64,000 nucleotides of DNA from Posidonia oceanica. Lineage: Eukaryota > Streptophyta > Magnoliopsida > Alismatales > Posidoniaceae. This document shows, piece by piece, positions 10,730 to 22,330 of the stretch (position 1 is the first letter of the stretch; every line of letters begins with the position of its first letter). The stretch is from positions 103,027,501-103,091,500 of the forward strand of contig JAZBRS010000026.1 of NCBI GenBank assembly GCA_037176725.1, given 5' to 3'. The notes under the pieces are model-generated. The model was not told the DNA's origin, searched no databases, and saw only the letters and a list, made by a program, of their open reading frames with translations. The translations under genes and the position numbers were made by a program.

Positions 10730-12990
10730 TGTAACACTCCAAATTTTGTTCTTTATGGACTTTATCTTATATGTGCATACGTTAGGGTCCATTTTAAAAT
10801 TTACCCCCTACACAACCCTAAACCCCATAAGAATTCTTTCTCCTTCCACGCCTCCTTCCCTTCTTATTTTTCTTTCTCCCCAAATCTTGAGTTCCCCTTT
10901 TTTTTCTTCTTTTTCTTCTCCTCCCTTTCTCTTCACCGTGGGTTGAGAGGGCACTTGAGGGAGAGAGAAGATAGCAAGGGGTGCAGTCGGCGGGTGCTTG
11001 GGGGAGATCCTTGTGCAGCTGTGGGTGGTGGTCGCCCTTCCTCGGCTTTGGCTGCGTCGGCGCAAAGCGGCACGACCGGCACCTCCTCCCCACGTGGTGG
11101 AAGTCGACGAGCTCTTGAGGTCGTCTTCCTCAGGTGAGTGGGTTTTAGTTTGTTAGATACTCTAGGCATGACACATGGGTGAGGATGTAGAAGTATCCTG
11201 TAGAGATGGAAAAAATTAATCCATGCCAAGTGATTCTGTGATATTCTAGTTACCAGTTGATTAGTTCTAATTCAGTTCTTAGATGGTTAGTTTTGAATAT
11301 CCAAATAATCTCATCTATGCAGATTCATACGAAATAAATGTTTGGTTTTTTTTCTTATGAAAGTCTATGGTTGGTTAAAGCAGGATTCTGTTTTTCTTAT
11401 GAAAGTCTATGGTTGGTTAAAGCAGATTTCTGTTTTTTTTTATGAAAGTCTATGGTTGGTTAAAACAGATTTCTTTTTTTTTTATGAAAGCCTATGGTTG
11501 GTTAAAGCAGATTTCTGTTTTTTTCTTATGAAAGTCTATGGTTGGTTAAAGCAGATTTCTTTTTTCTTATGAAAGCCTATGGTTGGAGTTGACATGGAAA
11601 ATGTATGGTTGTTTTTCAGCCCTTGTAGGGAACTATAGATTTGATACTTTCTTTTAGACACATGAAGTTATAAATTATGTTCTTTCATTCGTGAGGATGA
11701 TGTGGAATAATTTTTGTAATTTTGAACAAGTGCCTTTAGATTTTGATAATTTCATGACAGAATTTTTATCAAGTGGAAGTTCTGATTTTTCTTAATGATA
11801 GAGATGATGAAAGTTTTATTTCTTTTTCTGAAAATTCTTGTACAAATGAAATGCCAGAATTCTTAAACAAGTGCACTTAGAATTTAAATAGCATTCTGTA
11901 TCAAATCTGGATTTTGATTCTGTTTGAGAACATGATGGAAATTCTACACAGACATGTGATCTTTTTGAAGAAATTAGAATTTATCGTTTTCCATACTTTT
12001 GGTTTTAAAGGTTTCAAGATTTAAAGAGTTTCATTCTTAGCATCTCGAAACGAGTTGCTCCAGATTAGACTGGCTTAAATGCCTGAGGGTCCACTGCAGG
12101 GGACCAAGAGTCCGGATCTCAAATTTCATCTTGGTAATAACAACTATGGTGTGGAACTGAAATGCCCAATGTGCACACCTTTCGGGCTTCCAGGAAAATA
12201 CTATATGAGGAGTTATCAAGACAAAGTTTACGTTAACCACGAAGTTGAGATTTATCCTTGTGGTTGACGAGATTTAAGTTTTTCAAAAATAAAAATACCA
12301 GTTGTTTCTTTAAAGAGTTTTTCTTAGAATCCCATTTACATACGTGAATAGAGACATGGATTTCTTCTCTTATGCTTATCCAAAGAATTTTGCAAGAACT
12401 AGATTTTCTCAAGGAAAGTGTTTTCTTTTCATGTTATCAAGATCTAGATAGTTTTAAGTTTTTATGGTTAGCATATTAAATTCATTTGTAATTGCAAAAT
12501 CATAGATTTTATCTTTATTGTTCTGTTCATAGTAAGGACATGCAGTTCATAATAGTTTATTTAGATTTTTGTGTGTAGGGTTAGTGTATCCCTCAGCGAG
12601 GGATGCACACCCACTCACTGAGTCCTTTGACTCATTAAATTCTTTTGTTGTTTTTCCAGTTTCTCAGGTGGGGCAGTAGCATAGCAGCACTGGTTGAAGT
12701 TCCAGGAATTTTATTCTGAGGTCGAGCCATCTTAGTCTTTAGAAATTAGAAACGATTGAACATTTTGTTTATTATGGGATGTGACTCAAAGGATATTATT
12801 ATGAGACTTGTTTCTTAGATTGTTAGTGTTAAAGTTTTCTGTTCAATTTATCTTGTTGAAAGTCTAGGGGATTTTGTTGGATTTGTCAATGAAATAAATG
12901 ATTATCGATCAATATACATTATTTGTTGATAGTGACAGGAGATATGAGAATAAAAGAAAAATCTTGTCTTTTAAGCGACGGGGTTTTACA
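10730..12990 (+). repeat. Gypsy 5' LTR (2,261 bp)
   Basis: It starts TGTAACACTCC and ends GGTTTTACA, immediately before the primer-binding site. A pyrimidine-rich, GC-rich segment (10830-11130) and a tandem block (11340-11590) are shared with the 3' LTR. Small ORFs inside it are duplicated exactly in the other LTR and are not genes. Confidence 0.95.
11340..11590 (+). repeat. ~45-bp tandem repeat in gypsy 5' LTR
   Basis: Five to six units built on ATGAAAGTCTATGGTTGGTT followed by AAAGCAGATTTCT and a T run. The same array is at 19850-20090 in the 3' LTR. Confidence 0.9.
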
Positions 12991-12993
12991 ACT

Positions 12994-13005
12994 TGGTATC
13001 AGAGC
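12994..13005 (+). promoter_or_regulatory. Primer-binding site (Met-tRNA)
   Basis: TGGTATCAGAGC, complementary to the 3' end of plant initiator Met-tRNA, lies 3 nt after the LTR. It primes minus-strand DNA synthesis. Confidence 0.95.
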
Positions 13006-13099
13006 ATAGGTTATGATTCTGAGGACTTGGAGTATTATTAGTTATAGTGTTTGTGTGGAAGGAAAGTTGAGATAAGGATTTGATAAGTGAAGTAAATTT

Positions 13100-14360
13100 T
13101 TGCAGGTTAGGATGGCTCCCCGTGGTCGACCTCGTCGTAGTGCCGCTCTTAGGAATCTGCATGCCCCTCAACCTAGTTTAGAGGAGGAAGTAGAGTCTCA
13201 TCAGGTTACTCCAAATCATCCTTCTCTGTCACAGCAGATTCCAGAAGCGCCTATGATTACAGTTGTGGTAGCACAAGTTATGCAAGCAGTACTGCCGCAT
13301 TTACGTCCTCCACCAGTTGACAACAGAGTAGTGGATGAGATTAAGCAGTATGAAAAGTTAATCAGTATGGGTGCCACACATTTCTCAGGCAGTGCTGATC
13401 CTAGTGTTGCTGATATTTGGTTACGGCGATTGGAAAAGGTGTTTAATGTGATGAGGTGTTCAGATGAAAAGAAGCTAGATTTTGCAGTTTACTTATTAAA
13501 GGAAGATGCAGAAAATTGGTGGAACATAGTTAAACAGAGATTTCCGGACCCATCTACCTTGACCTGGAATGATTTTCAAAAGGAATTTCTCACTCAATAT
13601 TATCCCCAGACATACAGAAGAGAGAAACGCAATGAGTTCATCTATCTGAAGCAGGGGAGCATGTCAATTGCAGAATATGAATTAAAGTTTAGGGAACTAT
13701 CGTGTTTCGCACCTGGCGTGGTAGCAAACGAAGAAGAATGATGTAGCAAATTTGAGGATGGGTTACAGTTGGATATCAGGTCCAAAGTCATAGCATCAGG
13801 GTACTCAAATTTTGCACAACTAGTTGAAGCAGCTAGGAGGGTAGAGACAACAGTTATGGAGTATCGAGGTCGAAGAGATCAGTCAAGGAAGAGAAGAAAT
13901 CAGGAGTAACAACAGTCTGAGTTCCGAGGGAAACAGAATAAGGTTGGAGGAGCACAAGATTCAAATCAACAGTGGACTAGTGGCCAAGGTACTATGTCAG
14001 CAAGTCAGCAAAGAACTCAAGGACATAAATCATCCGCCAACCAGAACCCGAGATAGGTAGTAGTTAGCACCATAGACAGCAGAGCTCAGCCAACTCGGAG
14101 TGCACATACTGTCACGAATCTTTCTAATGGGCCAAATTGCTTGTCCTGTGGGCGTGCACATAGAGGAGAATGTTGAAAGAATTTTCCAGGGTGTTTCTTG
14201 TGTGAACAGCCTGGTCATATGAAAAGGGATTGTCCAATGTTGAAGTCAAGGGGCGTGGCTGGTACAAGTGGACAAGCTTCAAAGAATTATAAAGCAGAAA
14301 CACCTAGAGCTGCTCATCAAGGAAATACAACTATACAAGGAACTGCTCAGCAGGGAGGTC
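13100..14360 (+). pseudogene. Gypsy gag (capsid and zinc knuckle), broken
   Basis: The frame starts at an ATG in MAPRGRPRRSAALRN and runs through a retrotransposon gag domain (WLRRLEKVFNVM, then AENWWNIVKQRF, LTQYYPQTYRREK) to a CCHC zinc knuckle, CFLCEQPGHMKRDC, near 14190-14235. Four in-frame stops interrupt it: TGA 13739-13741, TAA 13907-13909, TAG 14054-14056 and TGA 14174-14176. Each is one C-to-T change from Arg (CGA) or Gln (CAA/CAG). The reading frame itself is preserved, with no indel needed. Gag would form the virus-like particle and the knuckle would bind element RNA. This copy cannot make it in full. Confidence 0.9.
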
Positions 14361-16173
14361 AATCTAGGAGGCCTCGCAGTCAAGGACGTACTTTTGCTAT
14401 GACCCAACAGGAGGCAGTAGCTGCTACTGATGTTGTATCAGGTACCATAAAGCTTTTTGATTTAGATGCTTGCATGTTGATTGATCCAGGATCCACACAC
14501 TCTTTCATGGCATGTTCTTTAGCCTCGCGTCTAGACAAGCCAATGGATAGGCTTGAGGTAGATCTCTCAGTAGCCACACCTTTAGGAGATTCTGTTACAA
14601 CAAGAGATGTCATCCTTAATTGCCCCATCTCCTTTGGAGAGGATAAGATTTTTGCAGACCTGGTACCATTGGAGATTAGAGATTTTGACATCATCCTGGG
14701 GATGGATTGCTTGTCCAAGTATAGAGCTTCGGTCGATTGCTTCAGGAAGGAGGTTATTTTCCATCATCCTGATGGGAAACATTTTCGATTTTCAGGGAAG
14801 CGTAGAATTTTTCCCTCATGTGTTATATCAGCTATAAAGGCGAGGAAGCTGATTAAGAAGGGTTACCAAGCATTTCTAGCATATGTCACAGAGGTAAAGT
14901 CCGAGGAACCCAAATTAGAAGACATTCCAATTGTTCGGGATTTTCCAGATGTCTTTCCTGAAGATTTACCTGGATTACCTACTCCTCGAGAGATAGAGTT
15001 TTCCATTGAATTGGCCCCATGAACCCAACCTATTTCAATGGCTCCTTATCGAATGGCTCCAGCAGAATTAAAGGAGTTGTACCTTCAGTTGCAAGAATTA
15101 ACAGAGAAAAGTTTCATTCGCCCTAGTAGTTCTCCCTGGGGTGCGCCGGTCCTATTTGTGAAGAAGAAGGATGGGACCTTGAGGTTGTGTATTGATTATA
15201 GACAGATAAATAAGGTGACTGTGAGGAACAAGTATCCCCTTCCTCGGATTGATGACTTGTTTGATCAATTAAGAGGAGCAGGTGTTTTCTCCAAGATTGA
15301 TTTGAGATCAAGGTATCATCAACTGAAGATAAAAGAAGTGGATGTTCCCAAGACTGCATTTCGCACTCGTTATGGACACTACGAATTTTTAGTGATGCCC
15401 CTTGGGTTGACAAATGCACCTGCAACTTTTATGGATCTCATGAACAGAGTCTTTCGTCTTTTCCTGGACAAATTTATCATTGTTTTTATTGATGACATTT
15501 TGGTATATTCTCGAGATGATGCTGAGCATAGAGAACACTTGACCTTAGCATTGCAAACGTTGCGAGAGCACAAACTCTATGCTAAATTTACTAAGTGTGA
15601 ATTTTGGCTAAATAGGGTAAATTTCCTTGGACATGTAGTGTCTGGACAAGGAATTAGTGTTGATCCTAAGAAGGTGGAGGCTGTGTTAAATTGGGAACAA
15701 CCTACTAGTCCCACTGAGATTCGTAGTTTCCTTGGTCTAGCGGGGTGCTGCAGGAGATTCATTGAGAATTTCTCTATCATAGCTGCACCTTTGACTAAGC
15801 TTACCAGGAAGGAAGTAAAGTTTGATTGGGATAATGCAGCTGAGCAAAGTTTCCAAGAGTTGAAGATCCGGTTGACCTCGGCACCAGTTCTCACACTACC
15901 TGTAAATGATGAAGGGTTTGTAGTGTACAGTGATGCCTCTCACAAAGGTTTGGGTTGTGTGCTGATGCAGAATGGTAAGGTGATTGCTTATGCTTCTAGG
16001 AAACTAAGGAGACATGAGGAGAACTATCCTACACATGACATGGAGTTGGCAGTAGTGGTGTTTGCTCTAAAAATTTGGAGGCATTACTTGTATGGAGAGA
16101 AATGTCAAATTTTTACATATCACAAGAGTTTGAGGTACTTGTTGACTAAAAAAGAATTGAATCTAAGACAAAG

Positions 16174-17527
16174 TGTTAGGATCTAGTGATACTCTAGAGA
16201 GGGGTGAATAGAGTAATTTAAAGGTTTACAGAATTCTTTGAATTATTTAGCACAAAATAAATACACAACTATATTTGCACAATATATGGTATTGAATTTT
16301 ATACTAAAACATGCAAAGAAAGGGAAAAGAGACAATGAATAACACAGTTATATATAGTGGTTCAGCCACCCGGCCTAGTCCACTCCCAGATTCCCTCTGG
16401 AGTTCCCTTAATCTTAAATCACAGTAAACTACACTTAGTTAATGAAGATTACAATCTCCTCTCACACACCGCAGAGTCCATCCCTCAGCTGGAGAAGGAT
16501 ATCACCCTTGTTTATAATTTGCTCTAAGAAATAACTCTTTTTGATCTCCCACAATATACTTTAGCTTTTGAACACTTGCTAGGGAGAAATCTCACTTGGA
16601 AAAAGGATTTTGAAACTTGAAGTATGGAGTATATAATATCACTTGTATTCGTGTCCTTTAGTGAGGTCCTTGCGGTCCTATTTATAGGTTTTAGCTAGGT
16701 CATAAAGTGAGTCTAATGGCTAGCTCAAAGATAGACCAAGACAGCTAAATCGGTAGATCGAAAATGACCGGTTGACCGAAAATCTTAACGATCAACAGTT
16801 ATCGGTAGACCGATGAATCATGGTTGTGCCGAAAACCCATAACGATCAAAAATAAATGATTTTCTGTTAACCACTAAATCGGTATACCGTTGGAAAATGG
16901 TTCTGCCAATTTTTGACCTAATCCCCTTTTCTTAGTGTAACGGTTATAAGTAAATGTTTTTCTAATTAACACTAAATCGGTATGCTAGTGAAAAATGGTT
17001 CTGCCGATTTTGATTACACTCTTATAACGGTCAGAAGTAAATGATTTTCCTATTTTACCCTAAATCGGTATACCGGTATGAAACGGTTTGCCGATTTGAC
17101 CAAACTTCTAAAATGGTTAGAAGTAAATGATTTTTCTGTTATTACCCTAAATTGGTATACCGGTATGAAACGGTTTGCCGATTTTGACCTGTTTTCTATT
17201 CCTTATCTTTTCTCATTTGATTTCTTCTGATCCTTGGGTATGGATATTTCCTAAGTTCTTTTTAGGACTTATTACACCTTAAGAGATCTATTACATTTAC
17301 ATAATACAATAATGAGGAAAAATATACAATCATATTACAACAACAAAAATGGTCTTCTTGTCCATTTCTTCTTGTCTTCATGAACGCTTGATGAGTAATC
17401 TTTGCTGCTTCTGATGCTTCTCTTGATGTGTATTATAAGTGAGCTTTCCCAGATGTATTCCTATCTTACGATAGCTCAAAACAATTTGTTGTCATCAAAA
17501 CTAAATATGTCATAGATTTTATCAACA
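16174..17527. mobile_element. Solo LTR (1,354 bp) inside gypsy RNase H
   Basis: It begins TGTTAGGATC and ends ATCAACA, giving the TG...CA and TGTT/AACA symmetry of LTRs. A perfect 5-bp TSD CAAAG lies at 16169-16173 and 17528-17532. Removing the insert and one TSD copy restores the pol reading frame. There is no coding sequence. The parent family is not identified. Confidence 0.92.
16745..17190. repeat. Hairpin-forming tandem repeat in the solo LTR
   Basis: Five to six units carry AAATCGGTATACCG and a partner ACGGTTTGCCGATTT, forming short inverted repeats. Clear copies lie at 16876-16914, 16974-17011, 17062-17097 and 17149-17184, about 90-100 bp apart. They are separated by a conserved spacer containing AAGTAAATGATTTT. 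Confidence 0.85.
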
Positions 17528-17857
17528 CAAAGGAGGTGGTTAGAGTTGATAAAAGATTATGATTGCACCATTGAATATCACCCAGGAAAAGCCAACGTAG
17601 TAGCAGATGCTTTGAGTTGGAAAACATCGAGTACTCTTGCACATCTCCGTGGTGAGAGACTTCCTTTGTTGTTAAGTTTGAGGTCCATGAGGATCGATCT
17701 AGCAGTGGATGAGCTAGGTGGTCTACTGGCAAATCTTCGGATTAGACCAATGATGTATGACAAGGTTCGAGATTCTCAAAGGTTAGATGGGAAACTCGAC
17801 AAGATAAAGGATGAGGTCAAGAGCGGTAATAGAGTGGATTTTAACATATGAGAGGAT

Positions 17858-19192
17858 GTGACCTTGTTGATGAACCAGAGGCTATGTGTTCCAGATGTGA
17901 GAGAACTCAAGAAGGAAATTCTAGAAGAAGCACATAACTCACTTTATGCAATGCACCTAGGTAGTACAAAGATGTATCACACATTAAAGGAGAATTATTG
18001 GTGGCAGGGTATGAAGAGAGAGATTGCAGAGTATGTGTCTAGATGCCTAGTATGCCAGCAAGTAAAGATAGAGCATCAACGGCCAGCAGGAACTCTACAG
18101 TCTCTTCCTATTCCTGAATGGAAGTGGGAGCACCTTACCATGGACTTTGTGGTAGGTTTACCTTGCACTCCTAGAGGTCATGATGCTATTTGGATGATCG
18201 TGGACAGGTTAACAAAGTCTGCCCACTTTCTAGCAATTAAGAAGTCCTTCAAGTTGGAAAAGTTGGAAACCTTATATATTAATGAGATTGTTAGAATGCA
18301 TGGTGTTCCAGTCTCCATTATATCAGATAGAGATCCTAGATTCACTTCGAGATTCTGGTCGAGTTTGCAAGATGCTTTGGGAAGTAAGTTGAAATTTAGT
18401 ACTGCATTTCACCCTCAGACAGATGGACAATCTGAGAGAATCATTCAAACCTTAGAAGATATGCTCAGAGCATGTGCATTAGACTTTTCTGGCAATTGGG
18501 ACAAATATTTAGCATTAGTGGAGTTTGCTTATAATAACAGTTTCTACTCTAGTATTGGAATGGCACCGTATGAAGCATTGTATGGCAGAAAGTGCAGAAC
18601 TCCGATTTGTTGGGAGGAAGTAGGTGACAGAAAATTAATTGGGCCAGAGTTAGTGCAATTAACTACAGATAAAATTCGAGTGGTTCAGGATAACATGAAG
18701 GCAGCTCAAGATAGGCAGAAAAGCTACGTTGATCACCGACATAGAGCTCTAGAGTTCGAGGTCGGGGAGAAGGTATTTTTGAAGATTTCTCCTTGGAAGG
18801 GTGTAATCCGTTTTGGCAGACGTGGGAAGCTAAGTCCGCGGTACATTGGACTATTTGAAATTGTTGAGCGAATAGGAGACGTAGCCTATCGTCTCAAACT
18901 TCCTTTGGAGCTCTCAAGAATCCATAATGTATTTCATATCTCTGTGTTGCCGAAATACATCCCAGATGAGTCTCATATTCTTCAGACTCCTCCAGTCGAG
19001 TTGAAAGAAGATTTGTCTTATGTGGAAGAACCTGTGGAGATCATTGATCGCAAGATTCAAGAACTTCGGTGCAAGACTATCAGTCTAGTCAAGGTATTAT
19101 GGAGAAATCATCGAAAGGAGGAAGTCACATGGGAGTTAGAGGAAAGCTTTCAATCTCAGTATCCACACTTGTTCGACAATCTAGGTAAGTAA
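17858..19192 (+). pseudogene. Gypsy integrase with C-terminal chromodomain
   Basis: An uninterrupted 444-residue frame downstream of the last nonsense codon. It carries the N-terminal HHCC zinc-binding region (H...H near the start, CLVCQQVK), the DDE catalytic core (TMDFVVGLP, IISDRDPRF, then HPQTDGQSERIIQTLE), a GPY-type region (GPELVQLT, KLSPRYIGLFEI) and a C-terminal chromodomain (RKIQELRCK, LVKVLWRNH, then EVTWELEESF). Integrase inserts the cDNA and chromodomains guide chromovirus insertion to particular chromatin. It would normally be released from the gag-pol polyprotein, so the upstream stops prevent its expression from this copy. Confidence 0.93.
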
Positions 19193-19215
19193 ATTTCGAT
19201 GACGAAATTTTTCCT

Positions 19216-19229
19216 TAGAGGGGTAGAGT
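19216..19229 (+). promoter_or_regulatory. Polypurine tract of gypsy
   Basis: The purine-rich run TAGAGGGGTAGAGT directly precedes the 3' LTR and fits the plus-strand primer position. Confidence 0.85.
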
Positions 19230-21493
19230 TGTAACACCCCAAATTTTGTTCTTTATGGACTTTATCTTATATGTGCATACGTTAGGGTCCATTTTAAAAT
19301 TTACCCCCTACACAACCCTAAACCCCATAAGAATTCTTTCTCCTTCCACGCCTCCTTCCCTTCTTATTTTTCTTTCTCCCCAAATCTTGAGTTCCCCTTT
19401 TTTTTCTTCTTTTTCTTCTCCTCCCTTTCTCTTCACCGTGGGTTGAGAGGGCACTTGAGGGAGAGAGAAGATAGCAAGGGGTGCAGTCGGCGGGTGCTTG
19501 GGGGAGATCCTTGTGCAGCTGTGGGTGGTGGTCGCCCTTCCTCGGCTTTGGCTGCGTCGGCGCAAAGCGGCACGACCGGCACCTCCTCCCCACGTGGTGG
19601 AAGTCGACGAGCTCTTGAGGTCGTCTTCCTCAGGTGAGTGGGTTTTAGTTTGTTAGATACTCTAGGCATGACACATGGGTGAGGATGTAGAAGTATCCTG
19701 TAGAGATGGAAAAAATTAATCCATGCCAAGTGATTCTGTGATATTCTAGTTACCAGTTGATTAGTTCTAATTCAGTTCTTAGATGGTTAGTTTTGAATAT
19801 CCAAATAATCTCATCTATGCAGATTCATACGAAATAAATGTTTGGTTTTTTTTTCTTATGAAAGTCTATGGTTGGTTAAAGCAGAATTCTGTTTTTCTTA
19901 TAAAAGTCTATGGTTGGTTAAAACAGATTTCTGTTTTTTTTTATGAAAGTCTATGGTTGGTTAAAACAGATTTCTTTTTTTTTTTTATGAAAGCCTATGG
20001 TTGGTTAAAGCAGATTTCTGTTTTTTTCTTATGAAAGTCTATGGTTGGTTAAAGCAGATTTCTTTTTTCTTATGAAAGCCTATGGTTGGAGTTGACATGG
20101 AAAATGTATGGTTGTTTTTCAGCCCTTGTAAGGAACTATAGATTTGATACTTTCTTTTAGACACATGAAGTTATAAATTATGTTCTTTCATTCGTGAGGA
20201 TGATGTGGAATAATTTTTGTAATTTTGAACAAGTGCCTTTAGATTTTGATAATTTCATGACAGAATTTTTATCAAGTGGAAGTTCTGATTTTTCTTAATG
20301 ATAGAGATGATGAAAGTTTTATTTCTTTTTCTGAAAATTCTTGTACAAATGAAATGCCAGAATTCTTAAACAAGTGCACTTAGAATTTAAATAGCATTCT
20401 GTATCAAATCTGGATTTTGATTCTGTTTGAGAACATGATGGAAATTCTACACAAACATGTGATCTTTTTGAAGAAATTAGAATTTATCGTTTTCCATATT
20501 TTTGGTTTTAAAGGTTTCAAGATTTAAAGAGTTTCATTCTTAACATCTCGAAACGAGTTGCTCCAGATTAGACTGGCTTAAATGCCTGAGGGTCCACTGC
20601 AGGGGACCAGGAGTCCGGATCTCAAATTTCATCTTGGTAATAACAACTATGGTGTGGAACTGAAATGCCCAATGTGCACACCTTTCGGGCTTCCAGGAAA
20701 ATACTATATGAGGAGTTATCAAGACAAAGTTTACGTTAACCACGAAGTTGAGATTTATCCTTGTGGTTGACGAGATTTAAGTTTTTCAAAAATAAAAATA
20801 CCAGTTGTTTCTTTAAAGAGTTTTTCTTAGAATCCCATTTACATACGTGAATAGAGACATGGATTTCTTCTCTTATGTTTATCCAAAGAATTTTGCAAGA
20901 ACTAGATTTTCTCAAGGAAAGTGTTTTCTTTTCATGTTATCAAGATCTAGATAGTTTTAAGTTTTTATGGTTAGCATATTAAATTCATTTGTAATTGCAA
21001 AATCATAGATTTTATCTTTATTGTTCTGTTCATAGTAAGGACATGCAGTTCATAATAGTTTATTTAGATTTTTGTGTGTAGGGTTAGTGTATCCCCCAGC
21101 GAGGGATGCACACCCACTCACTGAGTCATTTGACTCATTAAATTCTTTTGTTGTTTTTCCAGTTTCTCAGGTGGAGCAGTAGCATAGCAGCACTGGTTGA
21201 AGTTCCAGGAATTTTATTCTGAGGTCGAGCCATCTTAGTCTTTAGAAATTAGAAACGATTGAACATTTTGTTTATTATGGGATGTGACTCAAAGGATATT
21301 ATTATGAGACTTGTTTCTTAGATTGTTAGTGTTAAAGTTTTCTGTTCAATTTATCTTGTTGAAAGTCTAGGGGATTTTGTTGGATTTGTCAATGAAATAA
21401 ATGATTATCGATCAATATACATTATTTGTTGATAGTGACAGAAGATATGAGAATAAAAGAAAAATCTTGTCTTTTAAGGGATGGGGTTTTACA
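19230..21493 (+). repeat. Gypsy 3' LTR (2,264 bp)
   Basis: Nearly identical to 10730-12990. It starts TGTAACACCCC, ends TTTTACA and is followed by the TSD GTACA. By eye I count about 15-20 substitutions between the LTRs plus small length changes in T runs. Confidence 0.95.
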
Positions 21494-21498
21494 GTACA

Positions 21499-22330
21499 AC
21501 TGCAAAATAGGTGCAATGCATGTCTTCTTTTTCTCTATTTTTCCTATTATTTTATCCTGTATCTCCTGTCTTCTTTTTGTTTTCCATGGAGAGAGAGAGA
21601 GTGTGTCGAATCTTAGTGGAAGATTGAATACTTTGTTGGGAAGAAAAAAATGATCTTCTTCATCCTTGGAATCTTATATCACTTGCAAATGCATTAAAAT
21701 AACATTTTCCATCTGTTTGCTTATTTGCAAGGATGATTAACTTCGGTGAGTTTTGCGTTGCGAGCAGCATTAATTTCAATCTGAGGTTGGTGATCTTTAA
21801 GAAATGTAATGAATTCTTCATTTTCGTTTATCACATTTCCATAATTACTTAATTTATATACAACAGTAATTACGAGATTGCGTTCCCTTAGATATTATCA
21901 CATTTCAGTAATTACTTTTCATCCATCACTATTACAATCAGTAAATTACTAATGATAAACAATAAATGACAGTCGATTTACAATTGAAAAAAAATAAGAA
22001 GTGAGATTATGAAAGATATAGATCAGTAATTACTACATTGTGTTATATTATTTATTCTAACATTTCAGTACTTACTTTTCATAAATCACTCTAACATTCA
22101 GTAAATTATTGATTGTAAAACTTGATATTCTTCTATAATATTCTCATGATAAATACATCAATGATCCTTACTCACTCTAATATCATATCTAAGATAAAAA
22201 ATACATACCACTCTAATTACCATCATATATTATAAAACTTAATGTACATAAAAATTCAACAAAAACAACTATGAATAAAGAATTTGATAACTTAAAGATT
22301 GTTTGAAAAAAAATGAAACTAATTGGAATG
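21499..22330. other. MULE interior right of the gypsy insertion
   Basis: The first 300 bp resembles the captured host sequence. From about 21830 the AGTAATTAC motifs return, at about 21866, 21904 and 22024. No gene is seen. Confidence 0.45.

Larger units (their letters stand above)
14361..17851 (+). pseudogene. Gypsy pol: protease, reverse transcriptase, RNase H (interrupted)
   Basis: Same frame as gag. The protease active site is DPGSTHSF near 14485. A TGA at 15020-15022 (Gly expected) separates it from RT. RT shows [14 protein letters not shown], then [13 protein letters not shown] and the catalytic FIDDILVYS near 15490. RNase H starts at [10 protein letters not shown] and has DMEL, but the usual D in TDHKSL is Tyr (TAT, 16118-16120). 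The domain is then split at 16174 by a solo LTR and resumes at 17533 ([11 protein letters not shown], then [16 protein letters not shown], where Trp replaces Arg at 17618-17620). The insert plus TSD is 1,359 bp, a multiple of three, so frame is kept. Another TGA lies at 17849-17851. Confidence 0.92.
10730..21493 (+). mobile_element. Complete Ty3/gypsy chromovirus (Tekay/Del-like)
   Basis: Two LTRs beginning TGTAACAC and ending TTTTACA bracket a gag-pol region. The 5-bp TSD GTACA is present at 10725-10729 and 21494-21498. A Met-tRNA primer site follows the left LTR and a purine tract precedes the right LTR. Order is gag, zinc knuckle, protease, RT, RNase H, integrase, chromodomain, typical of plant chromoviruses. 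LTRs over 2.2 kb and the C-terminal chromodomain suggest the Tekay/Del lineage. By eye the LTRs differ at about 15-20 positions, so the insertion is recent, yet the coding region has six nonsense codons and a solo LTR inside it. Confidence 0.95.

Noticed and set aside
10808..11229. Several ORFs around 10.8-11.2 kb repeated at 19.3-19.7 kb
   Set aside because: They lie in the gypsy LTRs and are exact duplicates caused by LTR identity, with low-complexity products.
12079..12267. 62-codon ORF repeated at 20582-20770
   Set aside because: Again LTR sequence. No start context or family, and it is present only because the LTR is duplicated.
12994..13005. tRNA-like sequence
   Set aside because: Only the 12-base tRNA-complementary primer site is present. 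No cloverleaf can be formed around it.
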